This document shows positions 24,089 through 35,212 of a DNA stretch of 64,000 bases, one piece after another. The translations under genes were made by a program, and so were the position numbers. Source of the stretch: Paragonimus skrjabini miyazakii (lineage: Eukaryota > Platyhelminthes > Trematoda > Plagiorchiida > Troglotrematidae). The stretch is from assembly GCA_014338405.1 (NCBI GenBank), contig JTDE01021390.1, forward strand, positions 44,467-108,466, in the 5' to 3' direction. The stretch's first letter is position 1. Every line of letters begins with the position of its first letter. A model generated the notes under the pieces. It was not told where the DNA came from. It saw only the letters and a program-made list of their open reading frames with translations, and made no database searches.

Positions 24089-25195
24089 CTGGAGAGTACG
24101 TGAAGGCAAATCTTTTAATGAATCTGAAATATATACGCCACTAGAATGGATCTCAGCAAATCCGACGTTTTTTTTTAAATACCTGCAAAAGCAGAATCTC
24201 AGAATAATGCACCGAAGACTAATATCAGACGGTAATTGAATGGCCGGTTCATCACTGTGAGGAAACCTTGTTTAACAAATACTTTTGAACAAAAAATAGA
24301 CGATGCAGTTTCCAACGTTTAATCCGCACAAACCAAACATGCACACGTACGCACGTGGATACAACGAATGGTTGGAGTTAAGAAGTATTAGCCAGCCGAC
24401 TCGTACTTGACAGGAAAACGGCATAGCTCCCATGCTCAAATGACTGTACTTTCAGGTACGTGCACTTGACTACCGACTGCGACTGCCTACATGATCTTTT
24501 CTGCATACCATTCACTCTTCGATTAGTCGGTTTTCACATCAAATTGTCACATCCGTCATAACTCCGCCAAACTGGACATCAGCTCCTGGGTACCTTCACA
24601 GCTGATCAAAAAATGAACAACGCAAGAATGTGGACTCACTCGAAATGGCAGTGTTTTCGTTGAGAGAGATTAGGATTCTGTACAGTTCTTTATCGATCAG
24701 TCAGACCGATACTGCTTTGAACTAGACAGTCATTCTGAAAGAACAAGACTGACAACAGACATTCTTGCAAAAAGTCCTCGTAACTCAAATAATACGGGGG
24801 GGGGGTGACCGAGGAGAACCAACTCACTTATTCCAGTTTGCCAGAGAGCAACCCAAGCACAGCTTAAATAACCATTAACCTGCATTGAAAGCTAAGCGTA
24901 CGATAGTTGAACCTCTTCTCCCTGAGAATATGCGCGTGAAATCTTCCACCTAAACTACTGTGGCAAAATCGCTACCCATCGTTCCGTCCATCACACTTCA
25001 ATGACAATCAAATTAATATCTGTGACAGCCAGCAAGCTGAACACGATGGAATTACGACAAGTACATATATTCACAGCACGAGCTAAATTTTATTCTTCGT
25101 CACATCAGACAGCGTGTCCAAACACAGGTGTTTGTCGTTTTTTAGACCTTAGCCATGAAACCTAGCACGCCCTAGTGAAGTGAGCTTCAGCGTGA
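24089..25195. other. no gene recognised
   Basis: On the minus strand near 24890-24790 a readable stretch (SCAWVALWQTGI) lies next to a run of G. It may be a repeat remnant. Otherwise nothing was seen. Confidence 0.4.
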
Positions 25196-25199
25196 GTGC

Positions 25200-27250
25200 G
25201 TTCATATCCCTAAATCCAAGTTAGGCTGACCACCAGGCTGCCACTTTCAAATTAAGCCACCCCTCAAAAACAAGGCACAGCGTGGCGGGACAGTGAGCTG
25301 GCATTCGTCAGTTGTATCCGAACTAACGAAATCTGTGAGACGAGATCAGTAAGCCAACAGTTTGGCATAGCCCGTCCTTATAGAAGACATGTTGACGAAC
25401 TTCATCGCTGATGACATGATGTTCCCACCACTCGCCGCTAACGCTTCGGAGACAACGATCGTCGGAAACGAACGTTCTCCGTGAGAAGAGACCAGGTTTC
25501 GTAGCCGTACAACAAAACTACTCTTACAACGGTACTGTACATTCGGCCTCTACAAACGTCTGGGATCATGTCAACGTCACAGACGGCGCAAGTTGGCAAA
25601 CTTCATCCGAGTCTTAGCTATGCAGTTGATAACCTCACCAGACATTCCACTAGCGCTGATAGAGATCTCAAGATACATGAACTTCTCAACGATCTCCAAG
25701 GACTCACCAAAAATGGTAAGAGTAGGTGCAGAGTTCTTCCAGTCTTACAACTGCACGTTACACTCAGCGGGTGCAAGTGCCATACAAAACTGACGAAATG
25801 AAACCTCTAGTCTAAGATGTTGTGAGCTCCCTGTGAACCTCCACAAATTACAGTGATGCCGTCTATATACTCTATGTTTTGCAGTCGAACTTCTGAGAGC
25901 AGTTTCACATCAGCATAATCACAGTGTGTTAGAGAACACTTTCCAACAAAGATGAACGGAAAGGGGAAGGGTGGAAGACCCTGTCACAATTGAGATGCTA
26001 ATGGTCGGTGATACACTGTTACAGACCCTAACAAAGCCCAGCGTGACAGTGAATTGTCTTCAGAATATCCACGTATTTCTCGAGCATACTCTTCTTCAAA
26101 AGACAGTCTCAGAGTGTGGCTCTGTAAAATGAGTCACAGACCATTGGATGTCCAAAAAGGTGACAATTGTCAGTCTACAATATAAACAACGGAATTAGTA
26201 TCTGATGGAGTGTGCATATTTGATCAGTGCAGCCATAGCCAGGGCAAAACCCAGTTGGTTTCTCATTGATATGTTCTTCGCGCGTTTCGCTTAGTCTACG
26301 AAGTACGATAGCTTTTTTTAAGATGACAATGGTGCTAACCGAATGGCTTCACCAATCCAAGGTTTCCGAAATAAAGTCGTCAGCTCTCTGACTATGATTG
26401 GGCACTCAATTATAAAAAGGGCAGGAGAAAGTTTATCTGAGCCGGGTGTAATGTGACGTTCCAAGAACTTTATTTCAAGTGAGACTTCCGTTTCCGACAG
26501 CATAGAAACGTCAATAGTTGAACAGCGGTTGTAAATGTTCAGCTCAATGTTAAAATGTCGTTGTAAGTTGTGAATGGAACCACGACTGACCTCACACATG
26601 GAGGTTCGTGTTACCCGTTGACCAAACGAAACGGAAAAGCTTTCAATAGTTACCAGCAGCAGCAGCTTGTTCAATCTTGATAGTGTGTTGCGTCCATCGA
26701 GATATTCGATCCCTTTGTAGTTGCCCTCGGAGTTCCATGCGAGTGGCCTTATGGGCCGAATTGCACTCGCTGCTGGATGGAACATTCCGGTGAGTGTCAA
26801 GACGTTCTATAGTTAACGCATAAAGACAGTGGTTGGCAGTTGAAAGGGTAGTCTTACCACACGCGATAGCACTACAACCGTGCATTGTATACTGAATGTG
26901 TACCCAATGTGCTTCAATTACGTCTGGTGGGTGTAGTCCAAGATTAGAGGCATACGCAATTTGGTAGCTGCGTTTGTATCTGTGCTGATTTCGGTATGCC
27001 AATTTGTGATTGACGACGGTGGTTTCCCAAAAAAACGCAGAACGAACCTGGCACAAGAAAATGCATGATCGGAATCCAAAAGTGTGATCCTAATTGAATT
27101 ACAGTCTTGAAAACAGCCAGGTTACCCATTGTTGACCGCTTTACCGTCAAACTATGTGCACGACTGACTAGGACATGGAGGTCGCCAGGTGGTGCACTGA
27201 CGTTTAGAACACCAAAAGTTAGTTCTTGACAGAAACAAACCGCTGTCAAC
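25200..27250 (-). mobile_element. second RTE-like LINE family, relic
   Basis: On the minus strand the order from about 27250 down is: the end of an endonuclease-like domain (weak), a linker, SETEVSLEIKFLERHITPGS (26500 region, as in the segment before the RT of related LINEs), FCPGYGCTDQICTL near 26240 (QAGFRPGRGCTDQIFTL-like), EYIDGITVIC near 25860 (the YADD box degraded to YIDG), and VVLLYGYETWSLL near 25530. Many stops and frameshifts. The 3' end below 25200 is not resolved. Related 5' and 3' pieces lie at 62.6-64.0 kb. Confidence 0.7.
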
Positions 27251-27712
27251 ACGGAGCTGCAACGAACATATACTACTGAAAGATATTCGTACCAACATTT
27301 GAGCGAATGAAGTCAAACAGCTTGGGCGTCGTGTTTAACTTGTTTTTGATAAATGGGTTGACAATAACGCAACGTTATGAGCAAGTTGTAATACCCTACG
27401 TTTAAACTACCTCGGGTGGCCTTCCTCAAGAGTGCTGTAATCAAAAGCACACTAACAAAGGAACGGAGGACAGGTGGGATGTGTCGTGGTTAAGTCAAAC
27501 TGCGTTGCAACTGAAATGGTTGGTCAAACCGTTTGCCCATTAGGCGGGGGGTAAAACTGATGTAGATAAGATTCGTTTGTCTCTGATGCGGTTTATTCAT
27601 CCATGCCACACTGTTGACAGGAGTTTCCTACCATTGCGATTAACACAAGCGTGTTGTGTAAATGGTGAGAGCTTTAGCGCACTGCGTGGAAAAACAGACT
27701 TCTGTGAATCAC
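27251..27712. other. no gene recognised
   Basis: This may include the decayed 3' end of the following Penelope-like element; I cannot place its border. Confidence 0.4.
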
Positions 27713-28309
27713 TCAAGCTTGATCAAAACCTACGTTGTGATTCTCTGAAAGTGAATGTAATGCGACGGCCGAATCCTTCTCTAGCTTCTGAAGTTGATAT
27801 GCGTCCTTAGGAGGAAACCTCGTGTGCCTCTTGTGTTCGACGACACGTACTCTCAGTTGTCCGCTTGTCTCTCCTATGTAGCTGGCATTGCAATCACCGC
27901 ATTTGATTTCGTAAACACAGTCTGTCTGATCGCCCATAGGAACTGGATGTTTAGGATGCATCATCAGTCGTTCTAAGGTATTATCTTACCGAAATACGGT
28001 CCATACAGTGTACTCAGACAGGATGGAGCGAATTTTTTCAGATGTTTGTTCACGATACGATATTTGCACAGTAGACTTGAAAGTTCTAGTCGTTTCGGTC
28101 TCCTCCTTAGTTGACATGCGCTTAATTGTGTTCTCAACAAACGCGTTTGGATATCGATTGACGGCTAGCATTTCTTCAATTCGAGAAATTTCTGTTTTGG
28201 AAAGTTCAGTAGTGCTAATCTTAGTAGCCCTATTGACGAGTGATTTGATGACTGTTCTCTTCATGCCGACTGGATGCGACGAGTTGAAGTTGAGATACCG
28301 ACCAGAATG
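27713..28309 (-). mobile_element. Penelope-like element, C-terminal half
   Basis: One reading frame runs through the region with a single in-frame TAA at about 27985-27987. Upstream it reads RYLNFNSSHPVGMKRTVIKS, then SLVNRATKI and NRYPNAF, the conserved stretch after the RT core in Penelope-like retroelements. Downstream is the GIY-YIG endonuclease: CVYEIKCGDCNASYIGETSG followed by RVRVVEHKRHTR, then HSLSENHNVGFD. The RT core would lie in or beyond the adjacent gap. GIY-YIG nicks the target during integration. The active-site Tyr residues and the Arg of the helix are kept. Confidence 0.85.
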
Positions 28310-28409
28310 NNNNNNNNNNNNNNNNNNNNNNNNNNNNNNNNNNNNNNNNNNNNNNNNNNNNNNNNNNNNNNNNNNNNNNNNNNNNNNNNNNNNNNNNNNN
28401 NNNNNNNNN
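28310..28409. other. assembly gap of 100 N
   Basis: Exactly 100 N, between the Penelope-like fragment and the 3' end of a LINE. Both elements are cut by it. Confidence 0.99.
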
Positions 28410-28460
28410 ATCAGTGTGAACCACTGATGTATTGCTGTCTATGATGATGATGATGATGAT
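28410..28460 (+). mobile_element. 3' end of second RTE-like family with (ATG)n tail
   Basis: ATCAGTGTGAACCACTGATG and the following bases up to GTCT, then ATG repeats to 28460, match 63629-63690 in reverse complement with one or two changes. The two copies define the 3' terminus of the family. Confidence 0.8.
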
Positions 28461-29600
28461 TCCTGGTCCTATATTCTATCCATCAATTTTCCTACATCTA
28501 CGAAGACACTTACATCGGTAAAGTCGAAAAAAGAGCATGAAACCAGAACCGAGGAGGACACTCTGTCAACGTGGTTGAGAGACGCAACATCGTACCCGCT
28601 AGTTAGTGACACTCAGCGAAGACGAAACGCCACTTCGTGCATCACAAGGCATTCATTCATAACAAGTCGCAACTTCAGCACTGCATCATTGTTTACAGTC
28701 CTGAGGCATACTCACAATTCACACACATTCAAGTGTACTGAAGAAAAACCGATCAGCTATCGCCAACTGACACTTTGTATTGAAAAACAAATGAGAGCGC
28801 AAATCATTGTCTATCGAGGGTTTAGCTGTGCATATAACTCACAATCCAGATCAATATGTGCTTTGAGCCATTGTATTTTAGGTTTACCATTTTTGTTTTC
28901 ATATCAGCCACAGGTTTACAAATGACGACGGTGAAGTTAAATTGTAAGCTGTGTTTTCTGGCTATTCCATTCAAATAACTGAAACCGACTTAATATCAGA
29001 AAATATTACATTGGCGTACATAGAACGAAGGTCACGTGAATAATAGGGCAAAAGAAATCAATTTTTTATACCAAGAATATCAACAACAAAATTAATTACG
29101 TTGAAGCACCACCTTAAAACCATGGGATATTCACCGCCATACGATACACAACGTCTCGAGTGGGTTACCAAACTCATACAAGATCAGTCATGGTAACCGA
29201 GGCAGAAACCTTAACAATAGGAGATAAGGGAGCTGCAAGCTCTTACATGATTATTACAGTCTTATATTCAAAATGCAAGCAATAAATAAGCAAGAGTTAA
29301 GAGAACATAGTTGACAGTGTGCAGTAACAGAGTGATGCACTTTGTAAGAACTATTCTGCGGTGTTCTATTTACCACCGTCCAGGATTTTAATAGTATTTT
29401 CCAACGTTATTGTGGAAAACTTTGTTGACTTCTATTCATGTATGTGTTGTCCAGTGGGTTTGCTCGTACGTATAAACATTCAGAAGCACATTACGTTACC
29501 AATCGATTACAAGCCAACAGCCGGCAAACTTTACACACTGACAAAGAATATATAAACATTACAAAAATAATAATGTTAAATAGTTTGGCAGATTTATGAT
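28461..29600. other. no gene recognised
   Basis: A 116-codon plus frame at 28575-28925 has no domain. No repeat was recognised. Confidence 0.45.
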
Positions 29601-29957
29601 TTTACATGAGACCCAATTGCGAAAAGTCAGGGCCTCGGCTGGATTCGAACCAGCAACAATAACATCATGCCTCAACGCGGCAAGCGCACTACCAGTTCAA
29701 CAGTGGCGTTGGTGGATTCCACCGTGAACTGGTTGAGAAATCCTGCTGGGGTAGTCGATCCCCTGGATCATTTGGTGGATTTCATATGAGGCAGTGGGAA
29801 GGGTGGATAATCGAGTCCAGATGGGAAATTTCCGAGCTCCTGGTGTGGCTTCGTAGCTCAGCTGGTAGATCATTTGCCGCGTTTGAGCATGTTGTTTCCG
29901 TCGCTGGTTCGAGTCTAGCCAAATCCCTGACTTTTCACAGTTGGGTCTTATGTAAAC
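29601..29957. repeat. element with tRNA-like inverted arms, copy 1
   Basis: The left arm (29601-29708) reads on the minus strand, and the right arm (29847-29957) on the plus strand, as the same tRNA-like sequence: GGCTTCGTAGCTCAGCTGG, then GCTGGTTCGAGTCTAGCC, ending in CTGACTTTTCACAGTTGGGT. A and B boxes are both present. In a merged copy the ends GGCTTCG and CGAAGCC could pair as an acceptor stem. The spacer of about 138 bases is shared with the element at 54.5 kb. It encodes no protein. Confidence 0.75.
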
Positions 29958-32900
29958 TAATGTTAAAGTTTAGAAAAGAGTTAGGAACGGGAACATCTCC
30001 GTTAGAATTTATCGTCGGATTCTCATTACTTGTGAATCTTCAGACTTTCAAAGACAAACTCAAATAAACCATTGTGTCTGAAGGCACAAGCACACTGCAG
30101 GTTGTCCGACAGATCTGCCAACGTGAACTCTTGTTTGAGAGTGTGACTTGTACGACACTACGTCAACCGGGTTTAGACTTTTAAACTTGATAGTGGCTGA
30201 CGAGTCGTAATCAGAACTATAACACACGAGGCAAATACATAGTCCAAAATGTCAAAGTAGTATACTTTACGCACTATGCAACGTACATTCTGCAATTAGA
30301 TTACGAAGTGAAGGAGCTAAATAGTCAACGTGTTAACTGGAATTACAGTCAAAAAACCAACTAAACTTTTGTAATTAGGTGATCGCGTGACAAATAGTTA
30401 AGAAGAACGGTATACAAAGAAGTAGATGATTATCAGTGGATCAGGGGCCAACTGACCATCAAATAGTTTATACAACTGAACCATTGCAGGATTAAAGCCG
30501 GATCAAACACACCTGAAATCTGTCAACATTCACATAGCACGTGTGTAACAAACTAATCGAGACTGTCCGGATCCGTGATTGTAAGTTCCAGACATAAAAA
30601 AAACAAGGTTTCCAATTCATTATGGATGGTTTAATCAAGTGAAACGGAAAACAACGTAATTTAAAAAATGTCCATACCCTGGAACATACAAGAATTCAGT
30701 ACGATTTTTTAAAAAAGCCGGACGCATAATGAACGAGGGTTTAGTTACCTTTGATTACAATTTAGTGAACGGAAAAACGTGACAGAATGCTTCAATCTAA
30801 AGCGGTAGTTTAAAATACACTTGTGTTGACAACTCTAAATAAATCGATTTTCAAGGAAGGCTCAAACGGGGGTGCGCGCATTCGTAAAACTTTCAACGGA
30901 TCTGTTGGGAGGCCCACGGCAAACCAATTCGAAGATAATAGAAATTTGGAGAATTAGAGTAATTCGAATTGAACATCATTCAAACTTGACCGCAACATTT
31001 TGGCTAGTCCGCTTGCAGGACACACAATAAATTGCCCAAATTTGATGACAGTTGAATACAGGGTAATCAGCGAAAATTCCAGCGACCTGTTTTCGATTTG
31101 TATCAAAAAACGGATTGAACAAAATCCGTTTTTAGTTCACAATCTTCATTCCCCAGGTGTAAGCTAGACAGACAAGGTTGTAGTGAGTTAAAGGTTGTTT
31201 GGATCTTTAAGTGAACATGAAAAACAGACCGTTGGAATTTTTGCAGGCCAACCTATGTAATCTTTTGGCGCTGTAAAACGAAGAAAGGTCATACTTCTTA
31301 AAAACAGAACGTTCTGCTGCAGGCCAGACAGTTAAGTGAACAAGGTTAGTTTTTCGGGTAAGGAAAACTACGCAGATGAGCGAGAAGCTTTTTCAACACA
31401 CCTTACTACTACGGCGTACAAAAGTATATAAGAGCATTGTTTGGTAGCACAAATTGTGAGATAGCGATAGTTGTTGGGAAAAGTCTGTTTTCCGCAAAAA
31501 TGGTTTATTTTTCGAGATATCTTCGAAAAACAAATTGTGATTTTGAATTTTATCTTTTCGCACCAAAATTTAATTTTGGCGCACGTTTCTCCAGCGCCTC
31601 TGATTGACCCATCTCATTTTTAATGCATCAATTAAGGTGGGATTCCTCACGGTCGTTCAGAAACTATATATATGCAGACGCTGGTCTGCTGTTACCTTTG
31701 GTTTGAGAGCAAATGCATTCTAGACTGAAAGTCAATGTCTTCCGTGGTTTGCGGGTTTTGTTATGTATTGCTACGCTTTGTGCTACGTGTCCGCGATTCG
31801 CATAGTTGTGCGCTAGACATTTCTCGTTATCGCTGATCAGCGGGTCACAAGAGTAATCAAATCGATTAGGTCTCAGTTGAACAATAGATTATTCATAGAT
31901 GAAATGACAATACAGTCAACACAAGGTGAATAGTTAAAGAGGTAGATCTTCCTGACTGAGAAATGGGAAGAAAAATCAATGAGTTCTCCAATAAGTGCCT
32001 CCGATAAACCATCTAATCTGCGAGGTATTGACATGCGACAGTTGACTGAAACTACTGGTCCATGCGTTAAGAAGAGATGGTCGCAATTCTACAATAAAGT
32101 TGATCAAAGTCAGTGGATGATAAGTCTCTTTTTTTTTTCATTTTCTCCGATAAGTCGGAGAAAATGTTGAAACCTTCACGACAAATTGCAAATGTACATA
32201 AACGGAACTTTAACGACAGTAGTCAATTTCCTGAACGCTGAGTGAACAACCTTCCGGTAAAAACATCTATGTTTAGGCTATAGGTGGGTAAGTTACAACG
32301 TTTTGTTGGTTAACGTGGACAGACTATAGAAAGGTGGACATACGTCTCCATCTGGATGCGGCAAGCGGAGAGCCAGAGTCATGCGCTTGACACGTTTGCT
32401 CCACATCGACAAAGCTCATTAGTTCAAACAGCAGCGAAAGCGAGCATGCAGATCCCAAAGCATTCTGATCCGATTACAATTGGACTTGAACACTACGTGA
32501 CTTTTCACAATGGTTTCTTGACAGGACGTATTTATTGTAATTCAGTGCATTCGTCATGTATTTATGAACGAGGAATAACGCGTTACAATGTTACAACGGA
32601 AAACGCTGATGGCATCCTAGTGATGCACACTTGCTTCAACCTTGTGAAACCTTATTTTGTGCTGACAAGATTGAATGATTACGTTCGTGCTTCAAAGTGG
32701 TGATATGGAACAGTGCTGTACTAGCCTGTTAAAATAAGCCACAAAAATCATCGACATCTAGCGAGTTAAGCGTGCACTGAAGAATTCGCATTTCTCGTAA
32801 TAGACCGCTGCCAATGAAGTAGCAATCCTGATGCACCTCAACTAGTCAATGTCAGCGTCGAAAAAATCTAAGGTACAGGGTAGGTTTTCCGTCTATTATC

Positions 32901-33355
32901 GACAAGCTTCACTGCAGATAAACCTCTTGTTGCACTGAACTCAACTCGTAGTTAATTAGAGCTATCCCAGTTCGGGTTGAACTTCCAAAAAGATACCTTC
33001 AAATGGGTGTTTCTACCCTAAATTGTACTGTAGCGGCCGGACAAATATTCGAACACATATCTCCGTGCATGTGAAGTGGGTTTGTTGACTACAATTCCTA
33101 CGAACAGCAAACTAAGCCTGATCGATATATCATATATGAACGCTCACTCCCACAGGCGCATGTAAATGACAACTGTATTTTCCTCATTTTTAAGAGCAAA
33201 CACAGAATTGATCCCCTTAACTCCAACCAATAACCTCTCCGACAGGAATTCTCAACAAGACTAGATACCGACTTCGAAATATTACTTGACAGGTATTTGT
33301 AGAAAAAAAGAGCGACCGAAGATACCCTATGCTGATGAGCTAAACATTGTGACCT
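29958..33355. other. no firm gene; two hairpins and a weak repeat
   Basis: A near-perfect hairpin lies at 31106-31133 and another at 32139-32166. The stretch 30960-31020 resembles 55220-55280 (CATCATTCAAACTTGACCGC against CACCACTCAAACTTGACTGC). A 115-codon plus frame at 32356-32703 has ordinary protein-like composition but no domain or splice evidence. Confidence 0.4.
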
Positions 33356-33359
33356 CAAA

Positions 33360-33612
33360 GAATTCACATATGATAATTCAGTCGTGCCTAATGTGAGGTC
33401 AATGACGTAGTGGTCAAAGTGTGGCCGGAGTTCTAGTCCCAGCAGTGGCAAGGATATGCACTACTGACGAGCTCCAATGAGATCGAAACTCGAATCTAGT
33501 GCTTCTTTTGGAAAGGGGCCGACTGGAGAGTCTATGAGAATGCGACAGCTGCGATCTATTGTGGGTGATGTTCGACTTGAAACTCAAAGAACTTGCCTAA
33601 AAGGTTTTTCGA
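33360..33612 (+). repeat. best SINE-like copy with hammerhead ribozyme
   Basis: The head CATATGATAATTCAGTCGTG is followed by an A-box-like GACGTAGTGGTCAAAGTG and a B-box-like GGAGTTCTAGTCCCAGC, then the ribozyme at 33452-33505, then the body (GTCTATGAGAATGCGACAGC, CTGCGATCTATTGTGGG). This is the fullest copy in the window. Pol III transcription from the internal boxes is expected from the layout but not shown. Confidence 0.75.
33452..33505 (+). ncRNA. type I hammerhead ribozyme
   Basis: The 5' strand of stem I is GGATATGCACTA. The core CTGACGA has the freely variable seventh base as C. Stem II starts GCTC, loop CAAT, then GAGATC, and GAAA follows. Stem III is very short (ACTC against GAAT). 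The cleavage site would be after C33496 (AATC, then TAGTGC). Stem I closes as GCACTA with TAGTGC, and GGA with TTC or TCC. Stem II carries two extra or changed bases, and the copy at 61.8 kb shows the simple GAGC form. The short stem III is typical of metazoan type I hammerheads, which may act as dimers. Confidence 0.7.
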
Positions 33613-34020
33613 CTGGCATACACTGGGATAATGATAAACTTGATGGAAACGGTGACTTCATTGACATAAGAAAGTAACATATTACACTTGAGAAGGTTGC
33701 TGAAATCGATCCGGCCCCCCGAGAACATTGAGTCTGTGAGTCAAGTGCTGCTGTTGCTATTGGTAATGATAATGGTGGGACCACAATTTCAGTAATTTTT
33801 ACGGCAATGCATGGACTTCTATTCAAAAAGCTGAGTTCGGGCTATTCGTGTGATCCTACAAAATCACAATCACGTGACTACCGTAGCTCTTTTCTGTAGT
33901 TATTTCAACTGCATAAACCTCAGCTTCATCGAAAGAATCAAGTTATCGTGGACCTATTCATAAACAGTTGAGATGAGTCACTCATTAAGACCAGACGACC
34001 TTAACTAAATAAACATCACT
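33613..34020. other. no gene recognised
   Basis: Nothing identifiable between the SINE-like copy and the integrase relic. Confidence 0.45.
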
Positions 34021-34250
34021 TACAAGTGGGTGTGGTCGAACGTTTTTATGTGATGATTCGTCCATGTCCGGTGTGGGAAACATGGAAGGATGGTCATCAC
34101 GCAGGACTCACAACTATCACAACGGAATGCAACTCCCAGTTCGTACAAGAGCAGCTACTACGGGTGGGCTGTGCACCTAGATATAAGCACGAATTTAATG
34201 ATCGATTATTAAAAAGATTGATACAGTAAGCATGGAAGTAATGCGCGGAA
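34021..34250 (+). pseudogene. Gypsy integrase relic
   Basis: The frame has VVERFYVMI, then TTITTECNSQFVQEQLLRVG, aligning with the DRFTRWP and TITTDRGTQF regions of Gypsy integrases. The second catalytic Asp is Glu here (TTEC), and the end reads EFNDRLLKRLIQ in place of NGLVERFHRQLK. It is an inactive fragment. A same-orientation LTR piece follows at 34430-34690, which suits a 3' end of one old element. Confidence 0.6.
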
Positions 34251-34429
34251 GACAATCAACGCTAGGTGTAAGTGTGCTGAAAAATACTTTACAGATCGAT
34301 GATTATCTCTTGTGACTTGATAGAATATGCAGCAGTGATTTTTCGTCAAACATCTAGATAACAACGGTAATGGAAAAATCACACATTGGACTGCCGTTTC
34401 CGGGTAAGTATTGGTCAACCTTGACAAGA

Positions 34430-34690
34430 AAGATTCTTTCAATCAACCTATCTCTTATTACTGTTGTTTTTTTACACTGAAGACAAGAAGTATGTCTGTA
34501 AACATAGAGACCAACGTGGTGATTTTCAATAAACCTTCTTCTTATTACTGTTGTTTCATTACATTGTTGACAGTAAGCTCGAGAGATAAATCACCTGTTT
34601 TGCTTAGTTCGGTTGTTATTACTACTACGTCGAAGCTAGCTCTGGGGTTGAGCTAAGTTAACTACTTCATTCCTGTATTTCTGGAACCAT
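34430..34690 (+). repeat. LTR fragment, plus orientation
   Basis: Positions 34530-34690 match the LTR at 34897-35212 in inverse orientation (GCTTAGTTCGGTTGTTATTA through CTGGAACCAT). An internal near-duplicate of about 30 bases (TCTTATTACTGTTGTTTC) occurs at about 34452 and 34540. It probably belongs with the integrase relic to its left. Confidence 0.6.
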
Positions 34691-34699
34691 AACATAAGT

Positions 34700-34896
34700 T
34701 TTCCACCAAACTGTACGCATCCTTGCCAATTACGGTGAGGAAGTGAGCGGCCCTCATCTCAGCTCTTTGTCCGTGAGTCATCATATTTCGAAGCGTTCTA
34801 AATAGTCCTCGATTTCTCTCGACGAATTAAGAATATTCAGGATTTCAAGTGGACAGGAATCCATCGTAGAAGTTTACAGAAGTCCGCGACGCCAAC
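34700..34896 (-). pseudogene. Gypsy gag N-terminal relic
   Basis: The minus strand directly after the LTR reads a likely primer-binding segment (TTGGCGTCGCGGAC), then SREIEDYLERFEI, then RAEMRAAHFLTVIGKDAYSL, which is the start of a Gypsy gag capsid. One in-frame stop splits it. At 34690 it is cut off by the opposed LTR fragment. Confidence 0.65.
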
Positions 34897-35212
34897 TGTG
34901 ATGGTTCCAGGAATACAGAAGTGAAATAGTTAACTTAACTTAACCCCACAGATAGCTTTGACGTAGTAGTAATAACAACCGAACTAAGCAAATCAAGTAG
35001 TTTAACTATCGGGCGCAATTGTACAGCTTATTGTTAATAATGTAATAGAATAACAGTAATGAGACATAAGTTCAGTGACAATCACCACATACATCTTCTC
35101 CAATACTGTACAGTTCTTAAACCGGTGACAACACCGAACCTGTGTTACAATGAACCACAGCATTGTCAGCTCCTTTGATCACGAATAAGCAGGCTCCACC
35201 TGTCGTACAACA
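34897..35212 (-). repeat. LTR of a Gypsy relic, minus orientation
   Basis: On the minus strand the LTR begins TGTTGTACGACAGG and ends GGAACCATCACA, 316 bases, obeying the TG...CA rule. The primer-binding segment and gag follow directly, so this is the 5' LTR of a minus-strand element. Confidence 0.65.

Noticed and set aside
28441..28460. ATG microsatellite as an independent simple repeat
   Set aside because: It is the 3' tail of a LINE, shown by the matching flank at 63.63 kb.
29634..29700. tRNA gene on the minus strand
   Set aside because: The T arm is good, but the D arm and acceptor are degraded and it is part of a repeated inverted-arm element.
34024..34110. Exon-like minus-strand frame with a GTAAGTG donor
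   Set aside because: The plus strand encodes a Gypsy integrase relic there, so the antisense frame and donor are coincidence. It shows how easily short exon-like signals arise.
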